DNA from: Scytonema sp. UIC 10036
Lineage (GTDB): Bacteria > Cyanobacteriota > Cyanobacteriia > Cyanobacteriales > Nostocaceae
Direction of reading: 5' to 3'
Length of the DNA stretch: 44,140 bases
NCBI RefSeq assembly: GCF_009725235.1
Contig: NZ_WJFC01000104.1
Coordinates: 1 to 44,140 of the forward strand
Shown here: piece by piece, positions 17,728 through 26,546 of the stretch
How the letters are laid out: each line of letters opens with the position of its first letter
How positions within the stretch are numbered: the stretch's first letter is position 1
The notes under the pieces: model-generated
What the model was told of the DNA's origin: nothing
The model's database searches: none
What the model saw: only the letters and a program-made list of their open reading frames with translations
Translations under genes and position numbers: made by a program

Positions 17728-19254
17728 ATGAAATCCGGTTTGCAAGAATTTCAAATAATCGATACTGCACAAATTTGGTTAGCTTTCTCCCCAGAATACG
17801 AAAAGCATCTCCTGTTGCTAGTTAAAGATTATTCCTATGAAGCAGCGCGTTGGAATGCTTACCTAAATCGTTTGTGCTTAAATGCTTTTATCAGTTGGGT
17901 TAAAGAATATCTCGCCTTACCAGAAATACTCTTATTATTACCAAGTAAAGATGAGTGTTATCAACTTTGGGAATTTCTCAACGGTACAGCAATTCAAGTA
18001 GGTGAAACTCGTATTGTCCTGATTCCTACCGAAGACAGCATTGTTGAAGAATTTTGCGTGCAACGGGAATGGGTTGATATACCGGGATGGGAAGCAAATT
18101 ACTATATATCTATTCAGGTAAATCCCGAAAAACACTGGTTGCGAGTTTTGGGATGTGCTAGCCACAATACAATTAAAGAGAAGGCAGAATACGACGAAAT
18201 TACACGTTCCTACTGTTTGTCGAGAAATCAGTTAATTGTAGATTTAAATTTTATGTGGATAAAAGAGGTGATTTATGAGGAAAAAAAAGTAGCTAATAAC
18301 AAATTAGCACAATTATCGCTTATGGAAGCAAAGAAACTATTAAAAAAGTCCGATCGTTCTTTATGGTGTTCCCCTCGCTTAGATTTTGATTTTGAAAAGT
18401 GGGCAGCTCTATTAGCAGATGAAAATTTAAGAAAACTGCTGTACAATCAACGCTTGGATGTACATGATATAGCACAAGATGCTACAAATTTAACTAACTG
18501 GTTGCAAGGAATTTTTGACATACCTTGGCAGACTTTGGACGAACTTTTAGGTCCAAGAGGGAATAATTTAGCTTTTGCATGGCGAGGACGTGAAGAACGC
18601 CAAAAAAATATTGAAGACCAAGCAAAAAATATTCCTGCCTTGATTGAAATTTTGCAAGCAGACTATAATGAAGAAACTCGTTTGAAAGTTGCCAAATGTT
18701 TGGGGGCGATCGCACCTGGAAATTTAGAAGCGATCGCGGCTTTAATCGATCTATTAAATACCAGTCAGAGTAAATGGACTCGCTGGCAAGCTGCTGAGAG
18801 TTTGGGAGAAATTGGTACAGGCAACCAACAGGCGATAACAGCTTTAACCGCAGTGTTAAATAAAAAACAAGATGACGAACTATGCTGGCAAGCCGCCTTA
18901 AGTTTGGGAAAAATTGACCCTAGCAACCCAAAAGCAGGAGTTAGTAGATGTCGCCAAATTGACTTAGGAATGCAACTTGCAGGGCATCCTGTAGCTTTGC
19001 TGGTTTATTTAATGCCAGAAGCTAATGACAAAATAGCAGTTTTGCTCAAGGTACATCCCGCTGGGAAGGATACTTATTTACCACAGAACTTACAACTCAT
19101 TGTACTTGACGAATCTGGAGCAGTTTTTGACCAAGCGCAAGCGAGAAGTGCTGATAATTGGATACAACTCAGTTTTACTTATCAAGCAGGGGATAATTTC
19201 CATGTAAAAGTGACACTGGGAGATGTAAGTCATACAGAAGAGTTTGTTAGCTAA
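17728..19254 (+). CDS. DUF1822-family protein with inserted HEAT repeats
   Basis: A 508-aa protein with AGAGG nine bases ahead of its ATG. The N-terminal part (about 1-180; WLAFSPEYEKHLLLLVKDY, ARWNAYLNRLCLNAF) and the C-terminal part (about 405-508; IDLGMQLAGHPVALLV, TYLPQNLQLIVLDESG, VKVTLGDVSHTEEF) match my memory of the cyanobacterial DUF1822 family. Between them, about residues 295-404, are three HEAT/PBS-lyase-like repeats (ALIEIL...RLKVAKCLGAI, ALIDLL...RWQAAESLGEI, ALTAVL...CWQAALSLGKI). It is probably cytoplasmic, with no signal or membrane segment. It follows the sigma-like gene by 21 bp. No biochemical function is established for DUF1822. A scaffold or anti-sigma role is speculation. 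Confidence 0.75.
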   Translation: MKSGLQEFQIIDTAQIWLAFSPEYEKHLLLLVKDYSYEAARWNAYLNRLCLNAFISWVKEYLALPEILLLLPSKDECYQLWEFLNGTAIQVGETRIVLIPTEDSIVEEFCVQREWVDIPGWEANYYISIQVNPEKHWLRVLGCASHNTIKEKAEYDEITRSYCLSRNQLIVDLNFMWIKEVIYEEKKVANNKLAQLSLMEAKKLLKKSDRSLWCSPRLDFDFEKWAALLADENLRKLLYNQRLDVHDIAQDATNLTNWLQGIFDIPWQTLDELLGPRGNNLAFAWRGREERQKNIEDQAKNIPALIEILQADYNEETRLKVAKCLGAIAPGNLEAIAALIDLLNTSQSKWTRWQAAESLGEIGTGNQQAITALTAVLNKKQDDELCWQAALSLGKIDPSNPKAGVSRCRQIDLGMQLAGHPVALLVYLMPEANDKIAVLLKVHPAGKDTYLPQNLQLIVLDESGAVFDQAQARSADNWIQLSFTYQAGDNFHVKVTLGDVSHTEEFVS

Positions 19255-19516
19255 AGCGGTACCAAGTTGCGTTCACAGAACAGAAAGAACTTTTTTAGGC
19301 GCACCAGAACACAGAGAAAGAGATAGGAAAAGAGAAAATTTTGATATGAATGCAACTGAAACTACGCATATTTTACGAAACTCTTTTCGATATACCAATA
19401 GCAGACAGGTGTAAACCCAATTTTACTACCTCAGTTTTACCCAAGATGATGCTTGGGTTGGTTTGCTTCCTCTGCTCTATCCGAAAGTTACTGTTAATAG
19501 TAAAAAAGTACTACTT

Positions 19517-21901
19517 ATGAACGCTAATGAATTAAATCAAAAAGACTTTTCTCTCCATAATGGTAATGGATTGAATCCCAAACATAACCACCATATTAGC
19601 GATCGCATTGCGGAAGTTATCCAAAAACGCCAAAAACTTGCTGAGAAAGTCAAACCAGTCGAGCTACATTTGCAAACCTTATTGCAAGAGATAGAAAGTC
19701 TGAATCAGCACCGTCAGATACTACAAACTAATTTGGATAATTATGATGCTAGGGAGAGCCTAAACAAAATTAACCTGACATCTATAGAGGAAAATATTCG
19801 TCTAGAGATAGAACAACTAAGGCTGCTTCAACAGCGTTTTTCTCGTTCCACCCTAAATATTGGTGTGGTTGGGTGGACTGGACAAGGTAAAAGTACTTTT
19901 CTTAAAAGTTTGAGTGGATTGAGTGATGATATAATTCCCGCACGTAAAGGAGGGGCGTGTACAGCAGTTCGGAGTAAAATTGAACATCACGACGGTGAAA
20001 CTCAAGCAATTGTCACCCTTTACTCTGAAAATTCTTTTATCGCAGAAGTTATTAAGCCCTATTACGAAAAACTGAGTTTGGGAACTCCTCCGAAAAACTT
20101 AGATGAGTTTGCTCATTTACCTTTTCCCAATCCACCGGAAGGGGTAACTAATCAAGCCATGTACGAGCATTTACGAGATGATTACTACTTACCCCTAGAG
20201 AACTATCGTCCTCTTTTGAAATCTGGCGAACCTAGAGACATCCGCATCACCGAAGCAGAAATCTCTAAATATGTTGTGCAGAAACGCGATGAGAAAAATC
20301 GTTTGACTACCTTCTCTCATCTAGCAGTACGAGATGTACACATTTTGTGTCGGTTTCCCAAAACAGAAGTGGAACGACTAGCACTCATTGATGTTCCGGG
20401 GTTGGGAGATACTCGTTTGGGTGATGAAGACTTGATGCTGGAAACTTTGGGACAAGAAGTAGATATTGTGTTGTTTCTTAAAAAACCAGATGAAGACAGA
20501 TTTTTATGGAAAAAGGAAGATACAACTCTTTACGATATCACTTCCCAAGTCTTACCTGATTTCGGCGATCGCGCTTTTTTAGTACTCAACCATAAACCTG
20601 AAGGTAAAAACTTCGATGGTTGTCGCTGGTTGCGGGATAATGTTGGTAAAATGACGTTTGTCAGTCGCGAAATTGCTAACTGTGCTAACCCTGATGAAGC
20701 CAATCGCATCTTAGAACTCATTTTGCAATATCTCAACCAGCATATTCAAACTATAGAACAACGTTATGCTCAATTCCGGCAAAATAGTTTAATTGCTTTA
20801 CATCAAACGATTCAAACTGAATTAAGTCAAGCTGAATACGCTATACGTAAATTAACTGAAGAAAATAAACTCTTCAGAAAGCTTTTTGAGGAGCTGATGC
20901 AAAACTTAACAAATGGTTTGCGAGATTTGCTGGAAACCCTCAAAGAAGAACAACATACAGTTGACACCAATTTTGAGGCAGTTGTCAATGCTGCATTAAC
21001 AGCTTGTGAAAATAATATAGGTATTCCTTCTGAAGAAGAAATCCGAAATCGCGCTCGCAGTACAAATTTAAAAGACTCTTATCGCTCTACTTACGGTGTA
21101 CTTATTGTCGAACTGCGTGCCCATTTATCTCAAAATTTTCTCACATTGGATGAAGGTTTGCAACAATCCGCAAACCAGCTAAAAGAGCGAATTGCAGAAA
21201 TTTTAATTGAAAAAGCTGGTTTGGGTAAAATTTGCGATCGCAAAGGTGTGGAATTCCTGGATAAAATCACTGAAATTCTAGCCAAAGAAGGCAATGCACT
21301 AGAATTAGGTTTCCGCACTCTCAGTCATTTCAATATTTCCTATGGAGCATTAATTTTGCGATTGATTCGGCAAAATTTAATGAGTGTCCTTGAGCCAGAT
21401 GAAATCATTAAAAACCATGAATTAAGAGAAGCAGCAGCTTATACCGCTAAAGTCATTGCGGAAGCAGGTGCAGCAGTTGGAGTCGCAAGTACGACAGAAA
21501 TGAGTCCTGAATTAATTGGACGAGTCGTGGAAACAAGCGATAGATTAGCAAACAAAGTGCTAGAGTCTGTATTTGAATTTAATCCCAGTAAAGTTCGAGA
21601 AAATTTGCAACAATTGCACCAACAAGCTATTAACAAATGTAAAGAAACCCTTGAACGTTGGTTAACAGCACCTAGTGAAATTCGTTACTATATGGCAACA
21701 GAATTTGTCGATCGAGTTCTTGATGCTCATGAGATGAAATCAGAATGGGATAATTTTTTACGTGATGACGAAATCCGTTCCAAGATTTGGATAGAGTTTA
21801 GCAACATTGAAAAGATGAAGCGAGTGCAGCAGAATTGGCAAGATGCACTGCAAAAAGTCTTGCAACTGAACCAACGCAGCCAATTTGAGTTTATACATTA
21901 G
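19517..21901 (+). CDS. Bacterial dynamin-like GTPase
   Basis: Starting at ATG 19517 gives 794 aa. The frame is open upstream, but there is no ATG or ribosome site there. A coiled-coil (about 30-110) precedes a GTPase domain with G1 GWTGQGKST (119-127), G3 DVPGLGD (292-298) and G4-like NHKP (358-361). It is followed by about 400 residues of long helices with AAAYTAKVIAEAGAAVGVA as a possible membrane-contact segment. This layout fits the dynamin superfamily of membrane-remodelling GTPases, some of which act in antiviral defence. Here a 262-bp gap separates it from the DUF1822 gene, so co-transcription is uncertain. The exact subfamily and a defence role are not shown by the sequence. Confidence 0.75.
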   Translation: MNANELNQKDFSLHNGNGLNPKHNHHISDRIAEVIQKRQKLAEKVKPVELHLQTLLQEIESLNQHRQILQTNLDNYDARESLNKINLTSIEENIRLEIEQLRLLQQRFSRSTLNIGVVGWTGQGKSTFLKSLSGLSDDIIPARKGGACTAVRSKIEHHDGETQAIVTLYSENSFIAEVIKPYYEKLSLGTPPKNLDEFAHLPFPNPPEGVTNQAMYEHLRDDYYLPLENYRPLLKSGEPRDIRITEAEISKYVVQKRDEKNRLTTFSHLAVRDVHILCRFPKTEVERLALIDVPGLGDTRLGDEDLMLETLGQEVDIVLFLKKPDEDRFLWKKEDTTLYDITSQVLPDFGDRAFLVLNHKPEGKNFDGCRWLRDNVGKMTFVSREIANCANPDEANRILELILQYLNQHIQTIEQRYAQFRQNSLIALHQTIQTELSQAEYAIRKLTEENKLFRKLFEELMQNLTNGLRDLLETLKEEQHTVDTNFEAVVNAALTACENNIGIPSEEEIRNRARSTNLKDSYRSTYGVLIVELRAHLSQNFLTLDEGLQQSANQLKERIAEILIEKAGLGKICDRKGVEFLDKITEILAKEGNALELGFRTLSHFNISYGALILRLIRQNLMSVLEPDEIIKNHELREAAAYTAKVIAEAGAAVGVASTTEMSPELIGRVVETSDRLANKVLESVFEFNPSKVRENLQQLHQQAINKCKETLERWLTAPSEIRYYMATEFVDRVLDAHEMKSEWDNFLRDDEIRSKIWIEFSNIEKMKRVQQNWQDALQKVLQLNQRSQFEFIH

Positions 21902-22038
21902 GAATCTGGATTTTCAGATTAATAGACCACAAGAGCAGAGTTATGTAGCGAACTACTAGCCTGCATATTCTTCAAAACCAAACTCGATAGAGATTTAGAA
22001 AAAGTTTCAGAAACATCCAATGCTTTGTTACAGGTTGA

Positions 22039-22392
22039 CAAGATACAAACCTTAAAGCACCTGATGTCTCCTTTGTTCGAGCCTCTCGCCTTCTTCAAAC
22101 TCCTCGTTATTTTGGACAACTTGTACCAGATTTAGTAGTCGAGATTAAATCTCAAAGTGACAGAATAAACGCTTTAGAAAAAAAGGTGAAAAAGTTTCTA
22201 GAATTAGGAGCGATTGTTGGAATTCTCATCGATCCCGATGAATCTACTGTAAGCGTTTATCGACTTACAGGAGAACCAATCGTGTTAAATAATGAAGATA
22301 TCTTAACCATTCCAGAACTTTTCCCAGGTTGGGAATTGCCTGTTTCTGAATTATGGCCTCCTATCTTTACTGAGGAAGAAATAAGCAGTTAG
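22039..22392 (+). pseudogene. Uma2-family (DUF820) endonuclease, 5' part lost
   Basis: The frame from just after TGA 22036-22038 to TAG 22390-22392 reads like the back two thirds of a Uma2 protein: NLKAPDVSFVRASRLLQ, LVPDLVVEIKSQSDR, LGAIVGILIDPDESTVSVY and LFPGWELPVSELW. The PD...ExK core residues are still present (Asp in APDVS, Glu and Lys in VEIKS), but two in-frame stops upstream (TAG at 21988-21990 and TGA at 22036-22038) and the lack of a start codon before GTG 22186 mark it as broken. The N-terminal part, normally about 70 residues, is missing or scrambled. An intact paralogue lies at 42005-42613. Confidence 0.75.
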
Positions 22393-22501
22393 TAAAAAAC
22401 ATAGTATGGAGAACACATACAAGCCCCTGCTTTCTACTAAGACTATCTAGAGTCTTCCATCACTTTCGCTCTTGGAAAATTTGAAACCCTATTTTTAGGT
22501 T

Positions 22502-22519
22502 AGTCCGCGCAGGCGGACT
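22502..22519. terminator. GC-rich hairpin downstream of the Uma2 remnant
   Basis: AGTCCGC and GCGGACT pair across a GCAG loop, followed on the plus strand by TTGTTTGTATAG. It resembles the common cyanobacterial repeat with this stem and could also stop transcripts arriving from the plus strand. It lies 48 bp past the devA stop on the other strand. Confidence 0.5.
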
Positions 22520-22567
22520 TTGTTTGTATAGTCGTGACTTCCAGTGGCCCAACAGATTTCCATTGCC

Positions 22568-23305
22568 TCACTGTTTGAGGTATCCATCTTCTATATGGGC
22601 AATTCCATCAGCTAAGTCTAAAATTCGGGGATCGTGAGTTACAATCAAAACCGTACAGCCTTGTTCTTTTGCCAGTCCGCGCAGTAACTCCATCACCACA
22701 TGCCCGCTATGAGAATCTAAAGCAGCGGTTGGCTCATCTGCCATAATTAACTGTGGATGCCCAGTTAAAGCACGTGCGATCGCAACCCGTTGTTTTTGCC
22801 CTCCAGATAAATCGCGAGGAAGTTGCTTGGTTTTATCCCCCAATCCAACAAGTTCCAACATAACTTGGGCTTGCTTGCGGGCTTGCTTTCCTCGAAACCC
22901 TTTCACATTCAAAGCTGCTTCTACATTTTCAATAGCTGTGAGTGCGGGGAACAAATTGAAATCTTGAAAAATAAAACCAATATTCTCTCTTCTAAAGCGC
23001 GATAGCTGAGTTCGAGACATTCTCGTAATCTCTTGTCCAAGCAGGTACACCTTGCCAGATGTTGGCGTTAGCAGCCCTGCTAAAATCGACAGTAACGTTG
23101 TTTTGCCAGAGCCAGATGGCCCCATCAAAATTTCTATATCACCTTTTTTAATTTCCCAGTTAATCCCTTTAAGAATTTGAAAGTTCTGCTGCTTGGACTG
23201 AATAGTCATTTCCACCCTTTCAGCAGCGATCGCAGCTACTGAAGAAGTATAGTTTTGATATCTGTTATTTGTTAACTCGTTAGAGTTCAATTTAAAATCA
23301 GCCAT
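22568..23305 (-). CDS. devA: DevA-type ABC transporter ATPase
   Basis: A 245-aa ATP-binding subunit: Walker A GPSGSGKTT (about 62-70), Q-loop FIFQDFNLFPALT, signature LSGGQKQR, and Walker B LIMADEPTAALD. The sequence is of the MacB/LolD/DevA class, which powers export through the envelope together with a DevC permease and a DevB membrane-fusion partner. DevBCA of heterocyst-forming cyanobacteria exports heterocyst glycolipids (family knowledge). Here the gene follows devC by 140 bp on the same strand, with no devB visible. The location beside hpnB and shc hints at a hopanoid or other lipid cargo, which is inference. The symbol denotes the family, not proven orthology. Confidence 0.88.
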   Translation of the reverse strand: MADFKLNSNELTNNRYQNYTSSVAAIAAERVEMTIQSKQQNFQILKGINWEIKKGDIEILMGPSGSGKTTLLSILAGLLTPTSGKVYLLGQEITRMSRTQLSRFRRENIGFIFQDFNLFPALTAIENVEAALNVKGFRGKQARKQAQVMLELVGLGDKTKQLPRDLSGGQKQRVAIARALTGHPQLIMADEPTAALDSHSGHVVMELLRGLAKEQGCTVLIVTHDPRILDLADGIAHIEDGYLKQ

Positions 23306-23445
23306 TTTTTCCTATTCTTTGCATAGTATACATATCAACTTTTTATGACCAAATAGTTTTGTGAGTTAAATTGCCTACATAGACTCCTTAATATTTTGTA
23401 GCAAACATCACTGTCTTTTGTGTAGGTCGAACTACTGCAAGAAAG

Positions 23446-24633
23446 CTATCCTTTGAATACAATGGCTGGATCTACACGAGTCACCTTCTGAATAGCAAAG
23501 ATAGCCGAACAAACACACATCAAAGCTGTAATACCCAAAACCACAACTGCTGATGTTGGGGTAATGAGAATCACTATGCCCTGAGACGTTGCCGTCCAGG
23601 CTGCTACCCCCAGGCAAACAGCCATGCCCGGTATGTAACCTATAATTGCCATCCACAGTCCTTGCTCGATAATGACACTATATATAAACCAGTCAGACGC
23701 TCCCATTGCTTTGAGCGTTCCAAACTCTTTGATATGATCTGTGACAGAAGCGTAAAGAATTTGACTCACAACCACCGATCCCACAACAATCCCAACGACA
23801 GCACCAATACCGAGAACAAATCCAATTCCAGATCGTTCTTGCCAATAACTTTGTGTGACTTCAGCCATTGCCTCACGAGTATAAGCACGGGTATCCGGCA
23901 AAGTCTCTTCCAACTTCCGCCTAAGTTGTTCTATGTTTTGACCTGGTTTTGCTCGAATCAAAATAAAGCTAATTGGGTCTGTTGATGCTAGCTGTTTGGG
24001 AGACGAACCAGTGTCATTGACACGAGATGCTATCTGGGAACCGTAATTAGCATACGTGTTCGCGCTTTCTAAAGAGGTGAACATTAAAGTCCCAAAAACG
24101 ATTGATTGAGTTCCTTCCGTAAATCCTACCAACTTTGCTGGTATATAATTGATTTCTCCTACTTCACCCAATTTTTGTAAATTCAGGGACTTTAAGCTAG
24201 TTTGGTCGATAATAAACCTGTAAGGTTCCTTGAGATCGTTAAAACTTCCATGGATAATATTTGAGGTAGGAAACAACATTCCTCCCGGTACTGCACCAAC
24301 CATTGTGATCGAGCTGATTTTGTCTGACTCAAGTTCGTGCCATAGTCCCCCGCGAATGATAACTCCTTCAGCTTGAGAGACACCTGCTACCTGACGAGCT
24401 TTTGCCACTTGCTCATAATTTATCGGTGTACTTAGCCCTATATGTTGCATATTTTTGGAAGTTACCCAAATATCAGCACGAGATTGAGAAATCAACTGGG
24501 AAGAGGATTGGGCAAACCCGTATTGCAACCCTGTTTGAATTGTGACTAAACTAACGGCAAACATAATTCCTGCTTGCGCCACAAGAAAGCGAGGAATATC
24601 TTCAACTAAATTTTTACGAGCGATAGAAGTCAT
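23446..24633 (-). CDS. devC: DevC-type ABC transporter permease
   Basis: A 395-aa inner-membrane protein of the FtsX/MacB fold. It has an N-terminal membrane segment (FLVAQAGIMFAVSLVTI), a large periplasmic domain (about 45-265) and three C-terminal segments (VLGIGAVVGIVVGSVVVSQI, LWMAIIGYIPGMAVCLGVAAW, AVVVLGITALMCVCSAIF) with the family motif EFGTLKAMGAS between them. It works with the ATPase encoded 140 bp downstream. A heptamer-repeat block separates it from hpnB upstream. No membrane-fusion subunit gene lies in the window, so one would have to be encoded elsewhere. Confidence 0.88.
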   Translation of the reverse strand: MTSIARKNLVEDIPRFLVAQAGIMFAVSLVTIQTGLQYGFAQSSSQLISQSRADIWVTSKNMQHIGLSTPINYEQVAKARQVAGVSQAEGVIIRGGLWHELESDKISSITMVGAVPGGMLFPTSNIIHGSFNDLKEPYRFIIDQTSLKSLNLQKLGEVGEINYIPAKLVGFTEGTQSIVFGTLMFTSLESANTYANYGSQIASRVNDTGSSPKQLASTDPISFILIRAKPGQNIEQLRRKLEETLPDTRAYTREAMAEVTQSYWQERSGIGFVLGIGAVVGIVVGSVVVSQILYASVTDHIKEFGTLKAMGASDWFIYSVIIEQGLWMAIIGYIPGMAVCLGVAAWTATSQGIVILITPTSAVVVLGITALMCVCSAIFAIQKVTRVDPAIVFKG

Positions 24634-24639
24634 AATTTT

Positions 24640-24729
24640 ACTAATGGCTAATGGCTAATGGCTAATGGCTAATGGCTAATGGCTAATGGAAAAAAACAAT
24701 TAGCAGTTAGCAATTAGCAATTAGCTAAT
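24640..24729. repeat. Heptamer STRR (TAATGGC units) with opposing CTAATTG-type block
   Basis: About seven tandem TAATGGC units (24640-24690) are followed, after an A tract, by a block of partly complementary heptamers (CAATTAG/CAGTTAG). Together they could form a long imperfect hairpin between hpnB and devC. The second block contains the hpnB stop codon (24725-24727). Confidence 0.85.
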
Positions 24730-25894
24730 GAGAATATACTCGTCCTTTCCAGGCTCCTCCGCGCTTTTGCCAATGACGCAATGCAGAATCTAATGTCATT
24801 AGCGTGTACAGGAATGCGATCGCACTTAAGCAAAATGCGAATACAGGGGAACAACCATAAAATTTAACTGTGGGGAAGTAGGCGTAAGACATGAGAAGCC
24901 AACCAGATAAACCCACAATCGCTAAAAGCCAATTTCCGGCGATCGCTCCGGCAATTGCACATAGAGGTGGCACTATGTAAACAAGTATCATTCCAAATAT
25001 GGTGACTGTTAACATCCCTAAAGAATAATGTAGCTGTGTAAAAGCAGTTCGGGCTACCATATTCCAAATTGTTTCTAAGGACGTATAAGGTCGCAAGCTG
25101 TGGGTTGAGTGAGTTAGCCCCAACCATATTCGACCTCCCCTCTTCTTTACTGCCTGAGCTAGGGTACAATCATCTATGAGAGCGGTACGAATGCTCTCAA
25201 TGCTGCCAATTTCGTGTAAAGCTTCACGAGTTATCAAAATACATCCACCAGCCGCAGCAGCTGTGGGTTTTGTGGGATTGTTAACCCAAGGGAAGGGATA
25301 AAGTTTTTGAAAGAAAAACACAAAGGCTGGAATGAGTAGTTTTTCCCAAAAATGCTCGCACCTCAGCTTTACCATTAGGGAAACAAGATCTAAATTTTCT
25401 TGTTGTGCTTTCACAACTAAGGAACGGACATTCAAAGCATCATGTTCAATATCGGCATCGCTGAGGAGAAAATAATCTGGTGCCTCCTTGAGAGTTTCAG
25501 TATACTGAATTCCTTGATGTAGCGCCCACAGCTTTCCCGTCCAACCAGCAGGCAGTGGTTCGGCAATTAAAACTTTCAATTGATCGGTTTTCTTGAGTTT
25601 TTTTGCAATGTCAAAAGCAACACTCGCTGTTCCATCTGTACTGCGATCGTCTACCAAAACAACGCTCAGAGAACCAGGATAATCTTGGGTGAGGAGCGAT
25701 CGCAAAGAAATTGGCAGTAAATCGGCTTCATTTCTTGCAGGTACAACAACGCACACTTTGGGGAATTTTGGTAAATCTGTTTCCTGTCCTGTTAATTGCT
25801 GGTCGCAACGCCAAAACTGACCCCAAAAACCTACGAGGACAATCCAAATTGTTAAGGAGAGAACCGAAAGCCACAACCCAATTTCAAAACTCAT
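24725..25894 (-). CDS. hpnB: Hopene-associated glycosyltransferase HpnB
   Basis: A 389-aa family-2 glycosyltransferase. It has an N-terminal membrane anchor (GLWLSVLSLTIWIVLVGFW), a GT-A core with VVVPARNEADLLP, VVLVDDRSTDGT, LLSDADIEH and the acceptor motif LIDDCTLAQ, and three C-terminal membrane segments (residues about 290-370). The order and the RGGRIWLG segment match the HpnB family, whose genes travel with hopanoid biosynthesis. Squalene-hopene cyclase lies 0.8 kb away on the other strand, which supports the call. The precise sugar transferred is not known from sequence. Its ATG is immediately preceded by the 29-nt hairpin at 25896-25924. The last codons run into the heptamer repeat. 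Confidence 0.85.
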   Translation of the reverse strand: MSFEIGLWLSVLSLTIWIVLVGFWGQFWRCDQQLTGQETDLPKFPKVCVVVPARNEADLLPISLRSLLTQDYPGSLSVVLVDDRSTDGTASVAFDIAKKLKKTDQLKVLIAEPLPAGWTGKLWALHQGIQYTETLKEAPDYFLLSDADIEHDALNVRSLVVKAQQENLDLVSLMVKLRCEHFWEKLLIPAFVFFFQKLYPFPWVNNPTKPTAAAAGGCILITREALHEIGSIESIRTALIDDCTLAQAVKKRGGRIWLGLTHSTHSLRPYTSLETIWNMVARTAFTQLHYSLGMLTVTIFGMILVYIVPPLCAIAGAIAGNWLLAIVGLSGWLLMSYAYFPTVKFYGCSPVFAFCLSAIAFLYTLMTLDSALRHWQKRGGAWKGRVYSH

Positions 25895-25895
25895 G

Positions 25896-25924
25896 GTATT
25901 TTCATATTTCTACAGAAAAAATAC
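25896..25924. promoter_or_regulatory. 29-nt hairpin motif, copy A (upstream of hpnB)
   Basis: Seven-base arms GTATTTT and AAAATAC flank a loop that starts CATATTTCTACAG. The copy at 26547-26575 is the same length and differs at three positions, two of which form a compensatory A:T to G:C change in the stem. It abuts the hpnB start codon and reads in the direction opposite to the gene. Confidence 0.6.
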
Positions 25925-25969
25925 TTATGACTAAATCAGTCAAAATGGCAATCTATAATTTTGCTATGG

Positions 25970-26368
25970 CTATCGATCGTCGATAGTAAAACCTTTCTTT
26001 TGAATTGAACTCTTAACCTTTTCAATAACCGGAGTTTTCTTAGTATTGCTAAACTCCAAAACAAAGGGAATTGTCAAGGGTTCTTCAGAATTGTGCTTTG
26101 AAATTGCTTCAAGTAAATCTGGATAGCAGGTTGAACTGTATTTAAATCTTTCAGGATTGAAATTCATTTGCTCAAAAGCGTCTCCTAATAATTCTTCAAT
26201 CCATCCTGAAACTTTCTGGAATTTTGAAATAGGTGTACCGACTTCCCCTATTTTCAGTAGAAATATTTTGTGTCCAGATATACCATAAAACATTTCTACT
26301 TTTAGAAATAACTCAAATGTCAAAACCTTCTCTTTGCTAATTACCCACTTGTGCTTGTTGTTTGTCAT
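25970..26368 (-). CDS. Conserved-looking hypothetical protein, 132 aa
   Basis: The gene is well formed: AAGGAG lies eight bases ahead of the ATG. The protein is soluble, mixed alpha/beta, basic at both ends (MTNNKHKWVISKEK and KKGFTIDDR), with a WIEELLGDAFEQMNF helix in the middle. There is no signal peptide, membrane segment or recognisable motif. I do not know the family. It lies 75 bp upstream of hpnB on the same strand and could be the first gene of the hpnB-devC-devA run. Confidence 0.65.
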   Translation of the reverse strand: MTNNKHKWVISKEKVLTFELFLKVEMFYGISGHKIFLLKIGEVGTPISKFQKVSGWIEELLGDAFEQMNFNPERFKYSSTCYPDLLEAISKHNSEEPLTIPFVLEFSNTKKTPVIEKVKSSIQKKGFTIDDR

Positions 26369-26546
26369 CTTACTAACTCCTTAAATTGCAACGCCTGTAC
26401 ATTGATTAGCTCTCCGAAGTATCGGCATATGCCAGAGGACAGAGGGCGAAAATACAAGTCTTGTTTATACTTTTTTAATCTTTGCTCTCTGCCCTGCTTT
26501 GCCCAAATCGGCTCTAATAACTATGGATAAGTTTCACCAAGTAGGT

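Noticed and set aside
19411..19516. Longer N-terminus for the dynamin-like protein
   Set aside because: The frame is open back to about 19411 (FYYLSFTQDDAWVGLLP), but it has no ATG or ribosome site; only TTG codons could start it. It may be a remnant of another gene.
21919..22119. Minus-strand open frame of 66 codons
   Set aside because: It is antisense to the Uma2 remnant and lacks a ribosome site; the plus-strand Uma2 motifs explain the sequence better.
22568..24633. Complete DevBCA exporter
   Set aside because: Only devC and devA are visible; no membrane-fusion (DevB) gene lies on either side.
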